A DNA stretch of 64,000 nucleotides from Bosea sp. PAMC 26642 (GTDB taxonomy: Bacteria > Pseudomonadota > Alphaproteobacteria > Rhizobiales > Beijerinckiaceae), in contig NZ_CP014301.1 of assembly GCF_001562255.1 (NCBI RefSeq), forward strand, positions 5,363,501-5,427,500, written 5' to 3'. The translations under genes were made by a program, and so were the position numbers. Below, piece by piece: positions 8,398 through 16,302 of the stretch. Under the pieces are notes generated by a model that was given only the letters and a program-made list of their open reading frames with translations, was not told the origin of the DNA and ran no database searches. Positions within the stretch are counted from its first letter, which is position 1. Each line of letters starts with the position of its first letter.

Positions 8398-9065
8398 AGC
8401 GCCCTGAGAGAACCGTCCCCGCCAAGAAGCCGATGAGCCGTGCACAGCGAGTAACGAAGCTTCGGTTCCAGGTCGGCGACGTTTTCCTCTCGCTCGGGCA
8501 GCGGTTCAAATGCGAGGATTTGCGTGCGATCGACACGCCGCTCGGTTTCTGCATTCTGGAATATGAGCTCAGAGCGCAATGCTGCGATTGCCGCGGCAGC
8601 TTTATTCAGTATGTGACCCGATCTCAGATCCGGCGTGAGGCGCTCCGTCGGCGTTGCCACCCCTGCAAGAAGCCTGGCAGCATCTCCCAGCCCGTACGGG
8701 CCCGCCGCGCTGCCATAGCGCCGCAAGGGGCGAAGGAAGATCGCGAACAGGCTGTTCAGGCCCTCCAACAGGCGAAGGAAGATCGCCGGAAGGCTGTTCA
8801 GTCCCGTCAGCGGGCCGAGACTGCCGAGCGGCGCCGACTGGCGGCATTGCGCGTCCGCCGGATCCAGAGGCTCTCTGCAGCCATGGGGCAGCCGGTGCCG
8901 CCCGACATCAGCCTTGGTGATCTTCTCCAAGCCGAACAGCGTCATATCCGCAAAACGCGGCTGGCCCATCAACGAGCGGCATGGATGCTCGGCGTGCCGT
9001 TGTCGGAGATCGCGAAGATGGAAGTCGAACGGCGGATGCGCCTCCGATCGCAACAGACCTTCTGA
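8394..9065 (+). CDS. Zinc-ribbon protein B with charged repeat region
   Basis: This 223-residue paralogue of the preceding gene has two CxxC pairs (QCCDC and RRRCHPC). A charged segment near residues 117-145 with tandem AKEDR-x-x-AVQ units is absent from the upstream copy; it arises from a short direct DNA repeat around 8738-8800. The start overlaps the preceding stop (ATGA), indicating co-translation. No function is recognised. Position after the replication gene suggests a role in control or processing of element DNA or transcripts. The gene converges on the DUF427 gene with a gap of 3 bp. Confidence 0.7.
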   Translation: MKRPERTVPAKKPMSRAQRVTKLRFQVGDVFLSLGQRFKCEDLRAIDTPLGFCILEYELRAQCCDCRGSFIQYVTRSQIRREALRRRCHPCKKPGSISQPVRARRAAIAPQGAKEDREQAVQALQQAKEDRRKAVQSRQRAETAERRRLAALRVRRIQRLSAAMGQPVPPDISLGDLLQAEQRHIRKTRLAHQRAAWMLGVPLSEIAKMEVERRMRLRSQQTF

Positions 9066-9068
9066 CGC

Positions 9069-9563
9069 CTACCAGAACCGGCTGCCTGGAATCCCCTTGA
9101 ATGGTCCGGCAACGAGTGGCGTGATCCAACCGCCATAGAAGCCGCCGGGCTGCGGCGTCACTCGGTGGCCGTCGACCAGGCATTCATCGAACGGTCCGGC
9201 GTAGAACGCGATGAAGTTGGCCAGGATGCGGAATGCTGGCGTCGGCGATCGGTAGAGCCACCCGACCTGCTGTAACGTCTCGCCGCCGAGCTCGAGATCG
9301 ACATAGCTGGCTTGCCCCTTCCATTCGCAGATGGAGCGATGCGGCGATGGTATGAGCCGCGCATTGGCAATGCTGTCGGGCGGGAGATAGTAAGTCGGCG
9401 GATGGCTCGTCTCGATGACGCGAACCGAGTCCCTGGCCTCCGCGATCGTTTGGCCGCGATGTCGGATCAGGATGTGGTGTGAGCACGCTTCGGCGACTGC
9501 GGGCCGCGGGAATGACCAGACGCTCTCCTGACCTGGCCCGGTTGGGTCGCGCGTGACGTTCAT
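9069..9563 (-). CDS. DUF427 domain-containing protein
   Basis: The 164-residue protein belongs to the DUF427 family. Recognisable parts are an N-terminal segment with IAEARDSVRVIETSHPPTYY, then ICEWKGQASYVDLELGG, then FYAGPFDECLVDGHRVTPQP. The domain is complete. Family members are small soluble proteins of unknown biochemical role. The ATG at 9563 is preferred over 9584 because a GGAGAGGA ribosome-binding sequence lies just upstream. It is the first cargo gene after the replication module. Confidence 0.88.
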   Translation of the reverse strand: MNVTRDPTGPGQESVWSFPRPAVAEACSHHILIRHRGQTIAEARDSVRVIETSHPPTYYLPPDSIANARLIPSPHRSICEWKGQASYVDLELGGETLQQVGWLYRSPTPAFRILANFIAFYAGPFDECLVDGHRVTPQPGGFYGGWITPLVAGPFKGIPGSRFW

Positions 9564-9915
9564 TGGGAATCCTCTCCAATCCATCGACTAGTGGATTGAT
9601 CGGGACAAAAGCGGACGGCTTGGTTCACGCCGAAAGTCCACTCTCTGGAGAGCGGCCAACGGGATAAATTCGACCCTGAGCCGACTCTGGCAACGTCCGG
9701 TTTTGGGCAATCACCGGCGGGATGTCTGATAGTCAAGGCTTGCCTGCGGCGTTCCCGCGGCCGGGCTGTCAGTCCGCAGGCGGCGGAGCGTGCCGGAACT
9801 GAAGGGACGATGACTCCCATAGACGTCCGGCAGATGTACGTCATTTTTTTTGATATGACGTCACAGCGGAGACAGCCGAGTGCGGAATGTAGTCCGCTTT
9901 CGAGCCAATCATTTT
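9564..9915. other. Stretch without a supported gene
   Basis: About 350 bp lie between the DUF427 start and the end of the large regulator. A minus-strand open frame (9560-9919) overlaps the regulator stop. Its translation is cysteine- and arginine-rich without domain character, so I treat it as non-coding. The stretch is probably recombined or decayed DNA. Confidence 0.4.
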
Positions 9916-12783
9916 TCATATGAAAGATGCAGAGCCTATTATTTCTGCCAAGGCCTGCTCCGCCTCCCTAACATCCGCAGTGCCCTCTCCTTCAACGAAA
10001 AGCCCGAGCACTGGCTCTAAGAGCTTGCGGGCTTGGTAAGGGTTTCCATCTTCGTTCATCATTCTGGCGAGATCAGTGGCCGTCCTGAGTTCCCAGCCTC
10101 GCGCACCCTGAAGACGGCTCATGTCGATAGATCGTCGGAAGCACGCCTGCGCCTCGTCATGCCGCTGCGATATGGCAAGTAATACGTTCCCTTTTATGCG
10201 GAGAAGTTCCGGCATGTAGAGATCGTCGCCTTTCCTCTCCACATTTCGGATAGTACGCTCGGCCAACTCTGCGGCCTCGGCGACATTCCCGACGGCCTTT
10301 AATCCTCGGATGAGCGAGATATTGAACTCCGTGGTGAGGACCTCGTAGCCTATTGAGTGAATGGTCGCCAAGCTCGCTCGCAGATCCTCTACGCCCTCTT
10401 TTGCCGCGCCACGCAGGATGGCGAGCTCCCCCCTGCGGGCCCGTCCCGCGGCGATGAATGGTCCCAACGAATTGGTCTCCGCCTGATAGATTAAGGCGTC
10501 GATGTGTTCCTGCGCGTGCTCCCAATTCCCAGTCCATAGGAAGACCGAGACCGCCCATCCCAAGACGACGGTCAACGCTGCAGGCCGGTCGGTTCTCACC
10601 GCGCTCTCGATAACTTTGTGAGTGCGCTCTGTCGCCTGATCTGGAAAGCCCTGCAGCCAGAGATTTCTTACCATCGTCACCTCACTAGGAAAATGAAGTT
10701 CGTGGGAGAGGTAGATCGTTGTCCTGCCTGCCACCGTCCAATCGAGTAGGCTGGCCTCGAGCTCGACGCGCGCGGCCGCTAGGTCGCCAGCCAGGTGGAG
10801 CGACCTTCCTAGAATGGACCGAGCCTGTGCCGACGCGGCGAAATCCTGAATCGTGTCGGCTGAGCCTTTACAGCGGCGTGCGTACGCGTGGGCGGTTTTG
10901 AAATCTCCGCTGCGGAAGTAGAAGGTCCGCAGCATGCTGAGAAGCCCGACCTGATTGACGACGTCGCCCCGCGCTTCGGCGATTTCGAGTCCACGGTTCA
11001 GGGCCACCAACGCTGCGTCGATTTTTCCGTAGAGATGCGTCGCCACAATCCCGAAAACGGCTTGGAGATGCATCTCGTCGACGCCTCCCCGTGAGTTGTC
11101 GTCAAGCGCAAGGATGGCACATCGCGACCAGCGGAGCGCTTCAGGCATCAACGACATAGCAAGAAGCGCAGGGCCAGCGGCCGCGGCCAGTTTCACCCCG
11201 ATGGCGATCTCGCCGTCCTCACCAAAACACCATTCCAGAGCGGCGCGGACGTTGTTCAGCGCAGCAAAATAAGACGCACGTTCTGCCCCGGTCGTCTTGC
11301 TCGCCCAGTCGCCCGCACTCTGCGCGAGCCAGCGCTGGTAGTAGATTGAATGTCGAACAGCGAGATCTGCGCGCTCGTGGGCTTGGAGGGGGGTCGCAAG
11401 TGCATAGGCGCGCGTCGTGTCCAGAAGCCGATAGCGCAACATTGCGCCGATCGGGCGGGTGACGACCATGGACTTGGCGACGAGACTATCAACAGCTCCG
11501 AGCACCGCTGAACGGTCAAGGTTGGAACTCGCCACGACCTCGACCGCGGCGTCGAGGGTGAAGTGACCGACAAACACAGCAAGTCGACGGAGTACGGCAC
11601 GCTCCAGCTCAGACAGGAGCTCATAGCTCCAGTCGAGGGTGGCCTGCAGCGTCCTGTGTCGAGGCTGCGCCGTGCGAGAACCTGTCCATTGGAGCGTCAG
11701 ATGCTGATCGAGAAGCGCGGCTGTCTGCCTGACGCCGTATGCCTCCACTCGCCTCGCCGTCAATTCGATTGCCAGTGCGACGCCGTCCAGCTTGCGGCAG
11801 ATGCCCGCGACGATCGGCGCATCAGCTTCGTCCAAAGCAAGATGAGTGTCGTTTGCCACCGCACGCTCGATGAACAATCGAGTCGCAGGAAATTGGCGGA
11901 TCGCCGCTTCTGACGCCGTTCGATCATCGGGCGGGCAAGCAAGTGAATCAAGTCGGTAGACGCGTTCTCCTTCGATCTTGAGAGGCTCGCGGCTGGTCGC
12001 AAGGATGTAAACCTGAGATGCCGCTTCCACCAAACTGGAGGCAAGCAGAGCCACCGTCTCGACAACGTGCTCGCATGTATCAAGGACGATAAGGGCCCGC
12101 TTATTCCGCAGAAACGCGATCAAGCTAGTCTGTGCATCTCCAGCCCCCACTTGTATGCCCAGCATGGATGCGATCGCAGTAGTCACAAGGCGGGCGTCGC
12201 TGAGCATACCAAGGTCGACGAACAGGACGGCGCCCTCGAAATCGTCGCTTAGCCCGTGTCCTACCGCAATGGCGACCGTTGTCTTCCCGATACCACCCGC
12301 CCCGACAATGGTGACAAGACGGCATGTTTCGAGCTGCCCAGTAATTTGGAGGACGTCCTCGTCCCTGCCGATTATTCGGTTCAGTCGGCTGGGAAGATTT
12401 GCGTGAGGGAAATTGGAAGATGCCGCAGCCGGCAGATGCAAGGTCAATGCGCGTGAAACCGCTGCAACAAAACAATAGCCGCGCCCGGACATCGTTTTAA
12501 TAAAGCGAGCGCCTTCTCTTCCGTCGCCAAGCGCCTTTCGGAGGCTATTCATATGAAATCGGAGGCTGCCCTCCTCGACAACGACCTCGGGCCAAACACG
12601 TGCAATGAGATCTTGCTTGCTAATGACTTCGTTTGGAGCAGACGTCAACGCAATCAACAAGTCATACGTGCGAGCTCCCAGTTCGACGACGACCCCCTCC
12701 TTAGTAAGGAGACGTTCGTTCGCTCGCAACAGGAATGGTCCGAACGAGATTTCGTAGGCGGCCGGGCCGCCCCCTGTCGTCAT
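9916..12783 (-). CDS. Winged-helix transcriptional regulator with NB-ARC-like ATPase and TPR tail
   Basis: This is a 955-residue regulator. Residues about 10-110 form an OmpR/PhoB-type winged helix (GARTYDLLIAL, then RFHMNSLRKALGD, then SGRGYCF). An STAND-type ATPase follows, with Walker A GAGGIGKTT at 161-169 and a later LIVLDTCEHV Walker-B-like segment. The C-terminal half is helical and TPR-like. Such proteins lack a receiver domain and are thought to switch through nucleotide and ligand binding. It is transcribed divergently from the epoxide hydrolase across a 191-bp gap, which makes that gene and those behind it the likely targets. Confidence 0.88.
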   Translation of the reverse strand: MTTGGGPAAYEISFGPFLLRANERLLTKEGVVVELGARTYDLLIALTSAPNEVISKQDLIARVWPEVVVEEGSLRFHMNSLRKALGDGREGARFIKTMSGRGYCFVAAVSRALTLHLPAAASSNFPHANLPSRLNRIIGRDEDVLQITGQLETCRLVTIVGAGGIGKTTVAIAVGHGLSDDFEGAVLFVDLGMLSDARLVTTAIASMLGIQVGAGDAQTSLIAFLRNKRALIVLDTCEHVVETVALLASSLVEAASQVYILATSREPLKIEGERVYRLDSLACPPDDRTASEAAIRQFPATRLFIERAVANDTHLALDEADAPIVAGICRKLDGVALAIELTARRVEAYGVRQTAALLDQHLTLQWTGSRTAQPRHRTLQATLDWSYELLSELERAVLRRLAVFVGHFTLDAAVEVVASSNLDRSAVLGAVDSLVAKSMVVTRPIGAMLRYRLLDTTRAYALATPLQAHERADLAVRHSIYYQRWLAQSAGDWASKTTGAERASYFAALNNVRAALEWCFGEDGEIAIGVKLAAAAGPALLAMSLMPEALRWSRCAILALDDNSRGGVDEMHLQAVFGIVATHLYGKIDAALVALNRGLEIAEARGDVVNQVGLLSMLRTFYFRSGDFKTAHAYARRCKGSADTIQDFAASAQARSILGRSLHLAGDLAAARVELEASLLDWTVAGRTTIYLSHELHFPSEVTMVRNLWLQGFPDQATERTHKVIESAVRTDRPAALTVVLGWAVSVFLWTGNWEHAQEHIDALIYQAETNSLGPFIAAGRARRGELAILRGAAKEGVEDLRASLATIHSIGYEVLTTEFNISLIRGLKAVGNVAEAAELAERTIRNVERKGDDLYMPELLRIKGNVLLAISQRHDEAQACFRRSIDMSRLQGARGWELRTATDLARMMNEDGNPYQARKLLEPVLGLFVEGEGTADVREAEQALAEIIGSASFI

Positions 12784-12974
12784 GTCGCAGGCCTCTAACC
12801 GTTTCTCGCACCCTACCTCAGACGCCCGATCTTAGCCACGCCCGTACGAGACGAGGCGAATTCAAGACCATAACAAAATCTAACAATGCATAACGGGCGG
12901 TCTCCGCAGGATGGGAGCAAGTTTCGGAAGCACCGAGGTGCTGCCGTCCAACCCGTACTCGCGAGGAGATAATC

Positions 12975-14198
12975 ATGTCTGTGATGGAAGCACGTGACCG
13001 AAATCAACAGCCCCATCTGGACGCGGCAATCCGTCCATTCAAGGTGAGCATTCCGGAGGCCGACATCGTTGACCTGCGTCGCCGGTTGGCCCATGCGCGG
13101 CTTCCGGAGCAGGAGACCGTTTCCGACAAGTCGCAGGGCGTCCAGCTAAAGACGATCAAACAGGTCCTTTCTTACTGGGAGAAGGAATATGACTGGCGCA
13201 AGATCGAGGCGCGCATCAATTCGGTGCCGAACTTCATCACCGAGATCGACGGGCTCGACATCCACTTCATGCATATACGCTCCAAGCACGAGAACGCTCT
13301 GCCCCTCATCATAACGCACGGGTGGCCGGGCTCGGTTGTCGAACAGGTCAAGATCATCGGGCCTCTCACGGACCCCACCGCGTACGGCGGCACTCCGGAG
13401 GACGCTTTCCACCTCGTGATCCCGTCGATGCCTGGCTACGGCTTTTCCGGCAAGCCAGCAAAAACGGGGTGGGGTCCCGAGCGGATCGCCAGGGCATGGA
13501 TCGCCCTGATGCAGCGTTTGGGCTACGAGCAATATGTGGCCCAGGGCGGCGACTGGGGTGCGGTTGTTACCGAAATGATGGGCGTTCAGGCACCAAAAGA
13601 GCTGGTCGGCATCCATGTCAATATGCCCGGAGCTATACCCACGGAAATCGATCAAGCTTCGTTCTCGGGTGCTCCGGCCCCATCTGGCATATCCGATGAA
13701 GAAAGAAGTTCGTACGACCAGCTCGTTTTTTTCTACAAGAATGTCTACTACGCGTTCTGGATGGGAACGCGTCCGCAAACTGCGGCAGCGTTCGCGGACT
13801 CGCCGATCGGTCTTGCGACTTTCATGATCGACCACGACGCCCGCAGCCTGGATTTAATCGCAAGATCGTTCGATGGAACGCCGGAGGGGCTGACGCCCGA
13901 TGACGTCCTCGACAACGTCACGCTGTTCTGGCTCACGAACACTGGCGTCTCGGCAGCTCGCCTCTACTGGGAAAACAAGCTGGCCTTCTTTAGTCCCAAG
14001 GGGGTCAAGGTTCCTGTGGCCGTCAGCGTGTTCCCCGACGAACTATACCAGACCCCGCGAAGCTGGGCGGAAAAAGCTTATCCCAATCTTATTCATTACA
14101 ACAAGGTTGCCAAGGGCGGGCACTTTGCGGCTTGGGAGCAACCAAAAATTCTTACAGAAGAACTGCGCGTCGGCTTCAAGTCGCTCCGTACAAATTAG
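12975..14198 (+). CDS. Epoxide hydrolase (EHN-type alpha/beta hydrolase)
   Basis: This 407-residue enzyme hydrolyses epoxides to diols. It has the N-terminal EHN domain of microsomal-type epoxide hydrolases (IRPFKVSIPEADIVDLRRRL), an oxyanion motif HGWPGS (115-120), the nucleophile Asp193 in GGDWG, and a C-terminal catalytic His (about 383) in KGGHFAAWEQP. The ATG at 12975 follows GAGGAG at 12963-12968. No signal peptide is visible, so it is probably cytoplasmic. It is divergent from the winged-helix ATPase regulator and followed by the OsmC-like, redoxin and antiporter genes. The group fits detoxification of reactive electrophiles; the natural epoxide is unknown. Confidence 0.92.
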   Translation: MSVMEARDRNQQPHLDAAIRPFKVSIPEADIVDLRRRLAHARLPEQETVSDKSQGVQLKTIKQVLSYWEKEYDWRKIEARINSVPNFITEIDGLDIHFMHIRSKHENALPLIITHGWPGSVVEQVKIIGPLTDPTAYGGTPEDAFHLVIPSMPGYGFSGKPAKTGWGPERIARAWIALMQRLGYEQYVAQGGDWGAVVTEMMGVQAPKELVGIHVNMPGAIPTEIDQASFSGAPAPSGISDEERSSYDQLVFFYKNVYYAFWMGTRPQTAAAFADSPIGLATFMIDHDARSLDLIARSFDGTPEGLTPDDVLDNVTLFWLTNTGVSAARLYWENKLAFFSPKGVKVPVAVSVFPDELYQTPRSWAEKAYPNLIHYNKVAKGGHFAAWEQPKILTEELRVGFKSLRTN

Positions 14199-14317
14199 AT
14201 CGACCTAAGCTGACAGAGAGAAACACACCGCATCCAGAGTGCGCCGTCGGCCGAAAATATCGTCGTCGCACTCAGGCATTGTCCCGCGCCATCCTGCGGA
14301 AATCTAGGGGATTGCCG

Positions 14318-14737
14318 GTGAGCAATACTCCGATGGTGATATACATAGCGAGGACGGACACAGTTGGTGGCCGAGAAAGTGGCATCGCGCGAAGTTCGGA
14401 CGGGGTTCTCGATATTCGTTTTTCCGCGCCAGGCTCGACCGGCATCGGAACCAATCCCGAACAACTTCTCGCAGCGGGATGGTCGGCATCTCTCGCCAGC
14501 GCGATCGCGCTTGTCGCCTTAAAGAGGAAGGTGGCGCTTCCGGCCGAGGTGAGCATCCGTGCTGAAGTAGATTTAACTTTTGAACCGGATGGTTACACTC
14601 TTACGGCACGACTGTACGTTAGCTTGCCCGGCATTGAAAGATCTGTCGGCCAGAATTTAACAAATGATGCCCGCCAGATTTGCCCATTCTCGAAAGCTTT
14701 TTCTCTCCGCCTCGATGTGACGCTGGATCTGGCCTGA
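14318..14737 (+). CDS. OsmC/Ohr-family protein lacking the peroxidatic cysteine
   Basis: The 139-residue protein has the Ohr signature: ARTDTVGGRESGIARSSDG, then GTNPEQLLAAGWSASLA, then ICPFSKAF. Active Ohr reduces organic hydroperoxides using two cysteines. Here the position of the first (peroxidatic) Cys in the usual AGYSAC motif is Ser58, and only the second Cys (Cys122) remains. Standard Ohr chemistry is therefore doubtful. The GTG at 14318 follows AGGGGA at 14306-14311; an in-frame ATG lies at 14333. It is 119 bp downstream of the epoxide hydrolase in the same orientation. Confidence 0.82.
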   Translation: MSNTPMVIYIARTDTVGGRESGIARSSDGVLDIRFSAPGSTGIGTNPEQLLAAGWSASLASAIALVALKRKVALPAEVSIRAEVDLTFEPDGYTLTARLYVSLPGIERSVGQNLTNDARQICPFSKAFSLRLDVTLDLA

Positions 14738-14775
14738 TGACAAACTGATCCCAGCGACACGAAGAGAGAACAAGC

Positions 14776-14895
14776 ATGAGTCTTCAAGGGGTAGCGATGC
14801 AGGTCAGACCAGCCTTTTCCCGCAGCCCTAGGAAAGCTCCCACCCTGTATCCCGACAGTGTCATCGAACCATTGGGCACGTCTCTCTTAATTTAG
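14776..14895 (+). CDS. Possible 39-residue small ORF
   Basis: An ATG at 14776, preceded by GAGAGAA, opens a 39-codon frame ending at TAG 14893-14895, just before the redoxin gene. There is no recognisable domain. It could be a short leader or simply chance; the only support is position and a weak ribosome-binding site. Confidence 0.22.
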   Translation: MSLQGVAMQVRPAFSRSPRKAPTLYPDSVIEPLGTSLLI

Positions 14896-14908
14896 AAGGC
14901 TTTGATCG

Positions 14909-16024
14909 ATGAACAGGAGCCATCAGATAGTTGCCACCTTAATCGCTTCATATTTCCTGCCACCGACCGCGGGTTTTGCAGAGGAAAAGAAATTGTCGTC
15001 GCCGATCACATCAGCAGAAATCAAGGTTCCATTCCTTCACGGTCTTGGCCTAGGTCGCACCGGCGATCGCACCGAAGTCACTTCTCTCGAACGTGCAAAC
15101 GAATGGCTGAATTCACCGCCCCTTACAGCGGCCGCCCTACAGGGAAAAGTCGTCCTTATCGATTTCTGGACCTACACGTGCATCAATTGGCTTCGACAAC
15201 TCCCCTATGTTCGTGCTTGGGCCGCAAAATACAAAGATCGGGGACTAGTGGTGATCGGCGTTCATGCGCCCGAGTTCGCCTTTGAAAAAAGCATAGCCAA
15301 TGTTCGTTGGGCCGTGAAAGAAATGCGGGTCGATTACCCTGTAGTAGTCGATAATGATCATACCATATGGAGAGCGTTCAGGAACAACTACTGGCCGGCG
15401 CTATATTTCATTGATGCGCAAGGCCGCGTTCGGCATCATCACTTCGGCGAGGGCTCATACGAACAGTCAGAGATGGTAATTCAACAACTACTGGCCGAGG
15501 CTGGGACCGAGACCGATCGGAAAATCGTCGCAGTCGATCCAAGCGGTATTGAAGCTGCCGCTGACTGGGGCAGCCTGAAATCGGCGGAGCGTTATGTGGG
15601 GTATGGGCGGGCGCAGGGCTTCATCTCAACTGGCACAGTGGCGCGGAACATGCCCCACCACTACCGGTTGCCTGAAATATTGCGGCTGAACGAATGGGGG
15701 CTGTCTGGCGACTGGACGGTGAAAAACGAAGCTGCAGCTTTAAATTCGCCAACAGGCTCGATTGCATACCGCTTTCACGCTCGGGATCTTCATCTTGTGA
15801 TGGGCCGTAGCGAAGCAGGGCAACCTGTGAAATTTCGTGTGCGGATCGATGGACAGCGACCGGGTGGCACTCACGGGGCTGACATTGACGAAGATGGCAA
15901 CGGGACAGTGAACGAGCAGCGTCTCTATCAGCTGATCCGGCAGCCCGGACACATCACCGATCGACAATTCGAAATTGAATTTCTCGGCCCTTCCGTTGAG
16001 GTCTTTGCGTTTACCTTTGGCTGA
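14909..16024 (+). CDS. Secreted thioredoxin-like protein (DipZ C-terminal/TlpA type)
   Basis: The 371-residue protein starts with a signal peptide (MNRSHQIVATLIASYF, cleavage near AGFAEE), so it should act in the periplasm. A redoxin domain (about 60-200) contains FWTYTCINWLRQLPYVRAW, VIGVHAPEF and YWPALYFID. The C-terminal part (about 225-371) resembles the carbohydrate-binding-like tail of DipZ-type proteins. The redox site has one cysteine, Cys91, with Trp94 where a CxxC pair would have the second. I recall CINW as common in this subfamily, which suggests a one-cysteine mechanism. The membrane CcdA-like half of DipZ is absent. Confidence 0.82.
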   Translation: MNRSHQIVATLIASYFLPPTAGFAEEKKLSSPITSAEIKVPFLHGLGLGRTGDRTEVTSLERANEWLNSPPLTAAALQGKVVLIDFWTYTCINWLRQLPYVRAWAAKYKDRGLVVIGVHAPEFAFEKSIANVRWAVKEMRVDYPVVVDNDHTIWRAFRNNYWPALYFIDAQGRVRHHHFGEGSYEQSEMVIQQLLAEAGTETDRKIVAVDPSGIEAAADWGSLKSAERYVGYGRAQGFISTGTVARNMPHHYRLPEILRLNEWGLSGDWTVKNEAAALNSPTGSIAYRFHARDLHLVMGRSEAGQPVKFRVRIDGQRPGGTHGADIDEDGNGTVNEQRLYQLIRQPGHITDRQFEIEFLGPSVEVFAFTFG

Positions 16025-16302
16025 GCCCAATGGAAGTGGGGTGATTGGGCTAGTCTATGTTGGATGCCACTTCACAAAAGACGCCCGTGTTGAATATTTT
16101 AGGCAGTGACCGCCTCTGATTATTGGGGCGTACATTCGCGCGGCGGGACGGTGTACTTAGCCGCCCAAGATCGCGAATGCGGCTCTTTTGTCCGCTCGCG
16201 TCGGCGAAACGTAGTGCCGTTGGCGAGGTGCGCCAAATATCAGATACGCGCAATTCCTGCATAGGTAGGGCGCCAGCCGATGTCTTGTTGGGAGTAGGAC
16301 AC

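Noticed and set aside
9560..9919. Minus-strand open frame of 119 codons between DUF427 and the regulator
   Set aside because: The translation has no domain-like pattern and is rich in Arg, Cys and Ser; it spans an irregular intergenic region and overlaps the DUF427 ribosome-binding site.
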